Assembly: GCA_013139345.1 (NCBI GenBank)
Contig: WTAY01000100.1
Location: forward strand, 1 to 6,862
DNA: 6,862 nucleotides
Direction: 5' to 3'
From: Methylophaga sp.
Lineage (GTDB): Bacteria > Pseudomonadota > Gammaproteobacteria > Nitrosococcales > Methylophagaceae
Positions 6,490 to 6,862 of the stretch are shown piece by piece. The notes beneath the pieces were generated by a model that saw only the letters and a list, made by a program, of their open reading frames with translations, was not told where the DNA came from and made no database searches. The translations under genes and the position numbers were made by a program. The first letter of the stretch is position 1. Each line of letters opens with the position of its first letter.

Positions 6490-6862
6490 ATGCAAGCAAG
6501 CCCCGAAAAACCGCGTTTAGCATGGGCAGTAACAGGCTCAGGACATTATCTTGAAGAATGTTTAGAGATTATCCGTGATTTGGATGATGTTGATTTGTTT
6601 TATAGTCGCGCAGGTGAAGAAGTTATTCGCATGTATGGTCATGATCCTAAGGCCGTCAATGGCGATGGTCGTACCTATCACGATCGAGCTGCTAGTTCGC
6701 CGCCAGTAGGTTTGTTTTACCGAGGTGATTACCACACTTTAGTGGTGGCGCCAGCGACATCAAATACCGTTGCCAAAATGGTATTGGGATTGTCTGACAC
6801 CTTAGTGACTAATGTTTACGCGCAAGCTGGGAAATGTCGTATACCAAGTATTATTCTTGCAT
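6490..6862 (+). CDS. dmrB: Flavoprotein resembling dihydromethanopterin reductase DmrB (3' end outside window)
   Basis: Translating the frame from ATG 6490 gives 124 complete codons with no stop before the window ends. The ATG has AAGG (6478-6481) 8 nt upstream. The N-terminal AWAVTGSGHYLEE (11-23) is an FMN-binding Rossmann start. Later come SRAGEEVIRMYG (39-50) and LVVAPATSNTVAKMVLGLSD (84-103), then TNVYAQAGKCRIPSII (107-122). These are hallmarks of the FMN-binding flavoprotein (HFCD-like) family, and in detail of the DmrB and archaeoflavoprotein branch. DmrB reduces dihydromethanopterin to tetrahydromethanopterin, the C1 carrier for formaldehyde oxidation in many methylotrophs. The assignment to DmrB instead of a related flavoprotein such as AfpA or a decarboxylase rests on remembered family sequence, so the family is firm and the substrate less so. 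It is transcribed away from ndh. Confidence 0.78.
   Translation, partial: MQASPEKPRLAWAVTGSGHYLEECLEIIRDLDDVDLFYSRAGEEVIRMYGHDPKAVNGDGRTYHDRAASSPPVGLFYRGDYHTLVVAPATSNTVAKMVLGLSDTLVTNVYAQAGKCRIPSIILA

Overview
This 6.9-kb window looks like chromosomal DNA from an AT-rich gammaproteobacterium. The GyrB is 804 residues long and carries the gammaproteobacterial insertion in its TOPRIM half. The type II NADH dehydrogenase closely resembles the enterobacterial Ndh as I know that sequence. The right edge holds the start of a flavoprotein resembling dihydromethanopterin reductase (DmrB). Together with rubredoxin reductase this suggests a methylotroph that uses tetrahydromethanopterin, something like Methylophaga. 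The taxonomic call is inference.

Layout, left to right: the 3' part of a rubredoxin-NAD(+) reductase gene (rubB, 1-636, +); recF (714-1772, +); gyrB (1834-4248, +); an intrinsic terminator (4280-4316); a cytochrome b561 gene (4344-4898, +); a strong bidirectional terminator (4917-4954); a GC-rich REP-like inverted repeat (4980-5010); ndh on the minus strand (6351-5029), convergent with the cytochrome gene; a 138-bp divergent intergenic region; and the 5' part of the dmrB-like gene (6490 to the right edge, +).

The recF-gyrB pair is the usual origin-proximal replication and repair block, but dnaN is not next to recF and rubB stands in its place. The most notable signal is two ParB-binding sites (parS) written into the recF coding sequence. 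One is a perfect 16/16 match at 1741-1756. The other is a 15/16 match in the opposite orientation at 1120-1135. They imply that this locus is a centromere-like segregation region close to oriC. The perfect site lies directly upstream of the candidate gyrB promoter.

The other genes concern redox metabolism. Ndh passes electrons from NADH to quinone, cytochrome b561 is a membrane di-heme protein that typically exchanges electrons with the quinone pool, and rubredoxin reductase feeds electrons to rubredoxin. I found no phage, IS, CRISPR, tRNA or rRNA sequence, no DnaA-box cluster, and no clearly novel multi-gene system. The interest lies in the parS sites, the altered gene order and the intergenic elements.
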